Source: Pseudomonadota bacterium (GTDB lineage Bacteria > Verrucomicrobiota > Verrucomicrobiia > Chthoniobacterales > UBA6821). Taken from it: DNA of 10,360 nucleotides. A program made the position numbers and the translations under genes. The stretch spans positions 1 to 10,360 of the forward strand of contig RFPR01000071.1 in assembly GCA_009928265.1 (NCBI GenBank). Direction: 5' to 3'. The notes under the pieces are model-generated. The model did not search any database. It was given only the letters and a program-made list of their open reading frames with translations, and was not told the DNA's origin. Positions 6,251 through 10,360 of the stretch are shown here, piece after piece (position 1 is the first letter of the stretch; every line of letters begins with the position of its first letter).

Positions 6251-6796
6251 TCAGTCCCAAGAATTAATCAGTACGTTGGTTTTGCCAACCTTTGGTGTCG
6301 ACCAAACCATGATATGCCTCGTCAAGTTCGTGGTTCCAAAACCACCACCCAGTTCAACGTTGGGTTGAACGTTGGAGTAGTTTGTGTCGAGTGACACAGA
6401 GTACACATTGTTTGAAGCAAATGGATCGCAAAAACCGCTTCCGTTGGTGCCGCCCTTACCCGGTTTCCATGCGGCCACCTCGATGAAGTTGAGACCTCTA
6501 GGGTTATTGTTCGAGTCGCCACTTAGTAGCATTCCAAGATTGGAGGAGGAAAGATTTGTTCCCGAGAAACTCGGCAGTCGTCCGTACTCCGTCTCATAGG
6601 AGGTGATGGCGGTGACGAGTTGAATGGTTTGGTTTTTCGCCGTTGTTTTTTTGGCAGAGTTCTGCGCGCTAGATGCAGCTGGCATCAACAGGCCCGCCAG
6701 GATGGCGATGATGGCGATTACCACCAGAAGTTCGATCAGGGTGAATCCTCGAATCGTTTTCTGTTCCCTGTGTTCTTTTAGGAAGGGGGTCTGCAT
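6251..6796 (-). CDS. Prepilin-like / type II secretion pseudopilin-type protein
   Basis: The protein has a type IV prepilin start: a basic leader ending RG, then FTLIELLVVIAIIAILAG, the methylated Phe and Glu+5 being the hallmark recognised by prepilin peptidase. With the ATG at 6796 it is 181 residues with a 17-residue leader; cleavage would fall between Gly17 and Phe18. The hydrophobic helix anchors it in the inner membrane. The globular part has a DPFASNNVYSVSLDTNY segment resembling the DPWGNPY region of GspG-like pseudopilins, and is rich in Asn, Ser, Gly and Thr. Such proteins occur in many copies in Verrucomicrobiota and Planctomycetota, often of unknown role. The ATG has GGAAGAG 8 bases upstream, better than the in-frame GTG at 6814. 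No assembly genes lie nearby. It is divergent from rnr and lies just upstream of tRNA-Gly. Confidence 0.88.
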   Translation of the reverse strand: MQTPFLKEHREQKTIRGFTLIELLVVIAIIAILAGLLMPAASSAQNSAKKTTAKNQTIQLVTAITSYETEYGRLPSFSGTNLSSSNLGMLLSGDSNNNPRGLNFIEVAAWKPGKGGTNGSGFCDPFASNNVYSVSLDTNYSNVQPNVELGGGFGTTNLTRHIMVWSTPKVGKTNVLINSWD

Positions 6797-6797
6797 C

Positions 6798-6812
6798 GGA
6801 AGAGTCTCTTCC
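6798..6812 (-). promoter_or_regulatory. Inverted repeat containing the prepilin Shine-Dalgarno
   Basis: GGAAGAG and CTCTTCC arms (7 bp) surround a single central base, immediately before the ATG at 6796. On the minus strand the first arm is the likely Shine-Dalgarno. With a 1-base centre, the full RNA stem cannot form as such, so a protein-binding palindrome or a shorter hairpin over the ribosome site is possible. Confidence 0.35.
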
Positions 6813-6875
6813 ACGCTTTACGCGCGACAAGCATTTTCTTATTTGCCCACATGGTAAAGCAGTCGATGGTGAGTC

Positions 6876-9224
6876 GTGCCCAACAATCCAAAGCGTCGTT
6901 CCGGTCGGCCCGATTTTCAAGGTAAGCCGAAAGGTACCGTATCGTCCCAAGCCAAGGCCGGTGAGAGCACCCGTAAAAAATCTGTTAAACAAGGTTCAAA
7001 GCGCCGGGGATCTGCTCTTTGCGACGGAAAGTTGGAACAGCGAATTCTCTGCTTGATCAGCGAGGAGCCGATGATGGCTGCGTCCATCGCTCGTACCCTG
7101 AACCTGCCATCAGATCATCTCCATGAAGTTGCAGGTCTTTTGCGGGATCTGGAGAGAACCGGCAGGGTCGTCCGCGTCCGACGCGACCATTACATCCTGC
7201 CGCAGGCCGCCGATCTTTTCACCGGGACACTCCAACTCCATGCCGGTGGATCGGGTCATGTGCTCTCCGAGGAGCAGGGGGGCAAGGACCTTTTCATTCG
7301 TTCCGATAATCTCGGCACTGCACTCAATGGCGATCGGGTTGTGGCTCGCCTGATCCGGGATCCCCGTGATCATGGCCGCCCGAGGCGTGATGGCCGTCCG
7401 GAGGGAAGAATTGTCCGGGTCGTAGAGCGATCAGGCGCCCCCGTCGTGGGTACGCTGCGGAAGAATGGCCGCTTTCTTGAGGTGGTACCCGACGATCCGC
7501 GCTTCCCCCGTGATCTGCTGGTAGCCCCAACAAAGAACGCCCGTCCCGGCGACAAGGTGGTCGCCCGTCTCGATCGCTGGGAGAACAGCCACGAGACACC
7601 CGTCGGCACGATCACCGATGTTCTCGGGCCTGCGGGCTCTCCCGGCGTCGATATGCTCGCCGTGATCCACAAGCACCGCCTCCCTCGGGAATTTCCCCCG
7701 GCAGTTAGTGTGGAAGCGGAGCGCTTCGGCGCGGAGGTCACGGAGTCTGATCTGGATGGGCGAGACGACCTGCGCGGACGCAACATCATCACGATTGATC
7801 CGGACGATGCCCGCGATTTCGACGACGCCATCGAGGTCCAGCGGGTTGCCGACGGCTGGGAGGTCAGCGTCCACATCGCCGATGTCTCTCACTATGTGAA
7901 GCCGGGCTCCCATCTCGACAAGGAGGCGCGCAAGCGCGGCAACAGCGTCTACTTGGCTGACCGCGTCATCCCGATGCTCCCGGAGAATCTCTCCAACGGG
8001 CTTTGCAGTCTGAGGCCTAATGAGGACCGGTTGGCCTTCAGTGTTTTTGCCGCCATCAGGCGCGACGGATCGGTGGGCAAAGTCCGGTTTGGGCGCTCCG
8101 TCATCCGGAGTTCAGCCCGCCTTACCTACCGTCAGGCTTTCGCCATTCTGCAGGAACACCCCAACGACGAGGTGTCCCATCGTGTACACACTGCCTGGGA
8201 ATGCTCATCCGTGCTTAGGAAGCGCCGATTTGCCGCCGGTGCCCTTGACCTCGAAATGCCCGAGGTTAAGGTCTGGCTCGACAAGGAAGGACGTCCCGTG
8301 AAGCTCGAACTCGTCGAGAACGACATTTCCCACCAACTCATCGAGGAGTTGATGCTGCTTGCCAATGAGCAGGTGGCGCGTCACCTCAAGCAGCGCAAGC
8401 AGCCAAATATCTACCGCATCCACGAGAAGCCAGATCCCGAGAAACTCGACGATTACCGCGAACTTGCCGCCACCTACGGTGTGAGGGCAGGGGATCTCGG
8501 CAACCGCCCCGAGCTTCAGAAGCTGCTCGACGGGCTCAAGGGTCAACCCTACGCATCGGCCCTCAAGATCGGTCTGCTCAAGAGCCTCAAGCGCGCCCGC
8601 TATGCACCCGATCCGCTCGGTCACTACGGCCTCTCCAAGGCGGACTACAGCCACTTTACGAGCCCGATCCGCCGCTACGCTGACCTGCTGACCCACCGCT
8701 CGCTCGCCCGTCTGCTCGATTCCCGTCACCAGGGGCCTGATTCCCGTGACCTCGAGGCTGTTAGTGAGCATCTCTCCACCACCGAACGCACCGCTGCCGA
8801 TGCCGAGAAGGAATCGGTCCGCCTCAAGAAACTCGAGTATTTCTCAATACTCGCCGAGGAGGCGCAGGCGGGGGTCGTTCCCTCCTTTGAGGCGCAGGTC
8901 ATCGAGGCCAGGAACTATGGCCTCTTGGTGGAACTCCCCGAGACCCTCATGACGGGTTTGGTCCCCGCCTCTTCGTTGGGTGATGATTTTTATTTCTTCG
9001 ACGCCGCGAAATCGCGCCTCATCGGCCGCCATTCGCGCCGGGTGTTTAAGGCCGGCGACACGCTCAGGGTTCAGGTTCTGAGGGTAGATACCTTCAAGCA
9101 GCAGATCGATTTCCGGATCGCTCCAGAGCCCCGGACAGGAAAATCACCTCGGAAAGACAAGGGAGGAAAGGATGCTGGCGTCCGGGAGAACAAGGCCGGT
9201 TTCATGGATGGGCTCAGCTGGTAG
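6876..9224 (+). CDS. rnr: Ribonuclease R
   Basis: This processive 3'-to-5' exoribonuclease degrades structured RNA and takes part in mRNA and rRNA turnover. The 782 residues show the full RNase II/R layout: a Lys/Arg-rich N-terminus (1-48), a winged helix (about 50-108), two cold-shock/OB domains (about 115-160 and 188-250), the RNB catalytic domain (about 295-630) and an S1 domain (about 668-752), ending in a basic tail. The catalytic stretch TIDPDDARDFDDAI carries the metal-binding aspartates D308, D314, D316 and D317, and HFTSPIRRYADLL (593 on) is the conserved RNB signature. The winged helix and length favour RNase R over RNase II. The GTG at 6876 is the first start after an in-frame TGA at 6870, and there is no well-placed Shine-Dalgarno. 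bioB follows closely, so the two may be co-transcribed. Confidence 0.96.
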   Translation: MPNNPKRRSGRPDFQGKPKGTVSSQAKAGESTRKKSVKQGSKRRGSALCDGKLEQRILCLISEEPMMAASIARTLNLPSDHLHEVAGLLRDLERTGRVVRVRRDHYILPQAADLFTGTLQLHAGGSGHVLSEEQGGKDLFIRSDNLGTALNGDRVVARLIRDPRDHGRPRRDGRPEGRIVRVVERSGAPVVGTLRKNGRFLEVVPDDPRFPRDLLVAPTKNARPGDKVVARLDRWENSHETPVGTITDVLGPAGSPGVDMLAVIHKHRLPREFPPAVSVEAERFGAEVTESDLDGRDDLRGRNIITIDPDDARDFDDAIEVQRVADGWEVSVHIADVSHYVKPGSHLDKEARKRGNSVYLADRVIPMLPENLSNGLCSLRPNEDRLAFSVFAAIRRDGSVGKVRFGRSVIRSSARLTYRQAFAILQEHPNDEVSHRVHTAWECSSVLRKRRFAAGALDLEMPEVKVWLDKEGRPVKLELVENDISHQLIEELMLLANEQVARHLKQRKQPNIYRIHEKPDPEKLDDYRELAATYGVRAGDLGNRPELQKLLDGLKGQPYASALKIGLLKSLKRARYAPDPLGHYGLSKADYSHFTSPIRRYADLLTHRSLARLLDSRHQGPDSRDLEAVSEHLSTTERTAADAEKESVRLKKLEYFSILAEEAQAGVVPSFEAQVIEARNYGLLVELPETLMTGLVPASSLGDDFYFFDAAKSRLIGRHSRRVFKAGDTLRVQVLRVDTFKQQIDFRIAPEPRTGKSPRKDKGGKDAGVRENKAGFMDGLSW

Positions 9225-9250
9225 CAAAGTCGGTGCCTCAGCGCAGGTGC

Positions 9251-10285
9251 ATGGTTCATTCTTCATCTTTTCATCTTCATCCCTTAGTCTTCGACCCCGT
9301 GAGCATATCCCATCCCGCAACCCTCCCCCGCCTGGAGGAAATCTACCGTACGCCCTTCTTCGATCTCATCCAGCAGTCGCGTTCCGTCCATCTGCAGAAC
9401 TGGGATGAGGACAACGTCCAGCTCTGCACTTTGTTGAGCGTGAAGACCGGCGGCTGCAGCGAGGATTGCTCCTACTGCGCCCAGAGTTCCCGCTATGACA
9501 CCGGAGTCAAGGCCGGCAAGCTCATGGGCTGCGCCGAGATTCTCCCCATCGCCAAACAGGCCCGCGAGAGCGGCACGACTCGCTTTTGCATGGGGGCCGC
9601 CTGGAAAGGGGTGAAGGCGGGCGATCCACGCTTTGATTCGATGCTCGAGACGGTTCGCGAGGTTAGCAAGCTCGGCATGGAGGTCTGTGTCACACTCGGT
9701 CAAGTCGGTGATGAGGAGGCCCGCCAGCTCAAGGATGCCGGCGTCACCGCTTACAATCACAATATCGACACCTCGCCGGAGCACTATCCCAATATTGTCT
9801 CCTCCCACACCTTCGAGGATCGTCTCAACACGATCTCCTCCGTGCAGAAGGCCGGCATGGCCGTCTGCTGCGGCGGCATAATCGGAATGGGCGAGACTGA
9901 GCGCGACCGCTTGCGCATGCTCGAGGTCCTCTGTGGATTCAATCCTCCGCCGGAGAGCGTCCCGATCAACTGCCTCATGTCGATGCCCGGCACACCGTTG
10001 GAGGAACAGCCTCCCGTTGATATCTTCCAACTGGTGCGCCTGATCGCCGTGGCCCGCATCGTTCTTCCGAAGGCTCGGATTCGGCTTTCCGCGGGCCGTA
10101 CCCGCATGACCCGCGAGGGGCAGGCACTCTGCTTCTTCGCAGGTGCGAACTCGATCTTCTACGGAGATAAGCTCCTTACCGCAGAGAATCCCGGGACGAA
10201 CGAGGATCTCGACCTGCTCCGCGCGATCGACCTGGCTCCCCTTGAACAAGCCCAAAGGGTGGAGCAGGGAGTTCCGGCGGTTTAA
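9251..10285 (+). CDS. bioB: Biotin synthase
   Basis: It inserts sulfur into dethiobiotin to make biotin, using S-adenosylmethionine and two iron-sulfur clusters. From the ATG at 9251 the protein is 344 residues. The radical-SAM motif CSEDCSYC gives Cys69, Cys73 and Cys76 for the [4Fe-4S] cluster. The [2Fe-2S] ligands are also in place: Cys in TRFCMGAAW (113), in EVCVTLG (146) and in VCCGG (206), with Arg278 in RIRLSAGR. YNHNIDTSPE and AGANSIFYGDKLL are further BioB signatures, so it should be active. The start is uncertain: GTG at 9233 or 9299 is also in frame, none has a good Shine-Dalgarno, and conserved sequence begins only near 9320. It lies close behind rnr and faces a bioF-like gene. 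Confidence 0.96.
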   Translation: MVHSSSFHLHPLVFDPVSISHPATLPRLEEIYRTPFFDLIQQSRSVHLQNWDEDNVQLCTLLSVKTGGCSEDCSYCAQSSRYDTGVKAGKLMGCAEILPIAKQARESGTTRFCMGAAWKGVKAGDPRFDSMLETVREVSKLGMEVCVTLGQVGDEEARQLKDAGVTAYNHNIDTSPEHYPNIVSSHTFEDRLNTISSVQKAGMAVCCGGIIGMGETERDRLRMLEVLCGFNPPPESVPINCLMSMPGTPLEEQPPVDIFQLVRLIAVARIVLPKARIRLSAGRTRMTREGQALCFFAGANSIFYGDKLLTAENPGTNEDLDLLRAIDLAPLEQAQRVEQGVPAV

Positions 10286-10360
10286 TTCCCGGAAGAAAGA
10301 GCCGCGGTCAATGCCCGGATCTGATCCGGACTGTGTGCCGCGCTAAGGGAGACGCGTAGG
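10282..10360 (-). CDS. bioF: C-terminal end of a BioF-like 8-amino-7-oxononanoate synthase (partial)
   Basis: The minus strand is open from the right edge to a TAA at 10284-10282 and encodes 25 complete codons, including LRVSLSAAHSPDQI and a short tail ending SSGN. This pattern (R-V-S-L-S-A-x-H-T/S) matches the extreme C-terminus of alpha-oxoamine synthases, of which BioF is the biotin-pathway member; it makes 8-amino-7-oxononanoate from pimeloyl thioester and alanine. Next to bioB, BioF is the best guess, but the related 2-amino-3-ketobutyrate ligase cannot be excluded from 25 residues. Its stop codon overlaps the bioB stop by 3 bases, in a tail-to-tail arrangement. The rest of the gene lies right of the window. 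Confidence 0.55.
   Translation of the reverse strand, partial: LRVSLSAAHSPDQIRALTAALSSGN

Noticed and set aside
8205..8771. 188-codon open frame antisense to rnr
   Set aside because: It lies wholly inside the RNB catalytic domain of rnr; composition is explained by the opposite strand.
9284..10255. 323-codon open frame antisense to bioB
   Set aside because: bioB is unmistakable on the plus strand; the antisense frame has no recognisable domain and arises from GC-rich codon structure.
1..10360. CRISPR array, insertion sequence, phage or defence system
   Set aside because: No repeat-spacer pattern, transposase, terminal inverted repeats or nuclease/toxin-like genes were seen; the genes are largely housekeeping.

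Overview
The window looks like chromosome of a GC-rich, Gram-negative bacterium of the Planctomycetota/Verrucomicrobiota group, and Verrucomicrobiota fits best. The reasons are the prepilin start typical of that group, the C-terminal domain of the first gene, which resembles a small protein family I associate with Verrucomicrobiota, and the TTG/GTG starts. The assignment rests on memory of these families, not on a search. Almost everything recognisable is housekeeping. I see no transposase, phage gene, CRISPR array or defence operon.

Layout. (a) 2-934 (+) is an open frame cut by the left edge. Its first 480 bases are about 75% GC and read like the C-terminal half of a DUF3748 (YidR-like) protein; from about 490 on the GC falls to about 63% and the protein reads like an unrelated family, so it is a fusion or an assembly join. 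(b) A DusB-like tRNA-dihydrouridine synthase gene (918-1949, +) overlaps its end and starts at TTG behind a strong Shine-Dalgarno. (c) Convergent to it lies a PhoB/PhoR-like two-component pair (3947 down to 1972, -) whose stop and start share one base. (d) A 278-base divergent intergenic region (3948-4225) holds a textbook intrinsic terminator on the minus strand plus further inverted repeats, upstream of the response regulator. (e) ATP-type 6-phosphofructokinase (4226-5230, +). (f) An unrecognised multi-pass membrane protein (5302-6021, +). (g) A 148-base spacer with three tandem small hairpins. (h) tRNA-Gly(CCC) with encoded CCA (6243-6170, -), 7 bases downstream of a prepilin-like gene (6796-6251, -), so the two probably share a transcript. 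(i) Divergent to these, ribonuclease R (6876-9224, +) and then biotin synthase bioB (about 9251-10285, +). (j) The last 79 bases encode, on the minus strand, the C-terminal end of a BioF-like enzyme; its TAA overlaps the TAA of bioB.

How the parts fit. Dus, RNase R and the tRNA gene belong to RNA metabolism, the kinase and regulator pair to signalling (phosphate-type by similarity only), phosphofructokinase to glycolysis, and bioB with the convergent bioF-like end to biotin synthesis. GC content drops from about 5600 to 6870 (some lines 43-47%), covering the membrane protein, tRNA and prepilin; this is the most accessory-like part. The observations most worth checking are the composition and domain break near 480-530, the possible short RNA or attenuator upstream of the response regulator, and the prepilin-tRNA arrangement.
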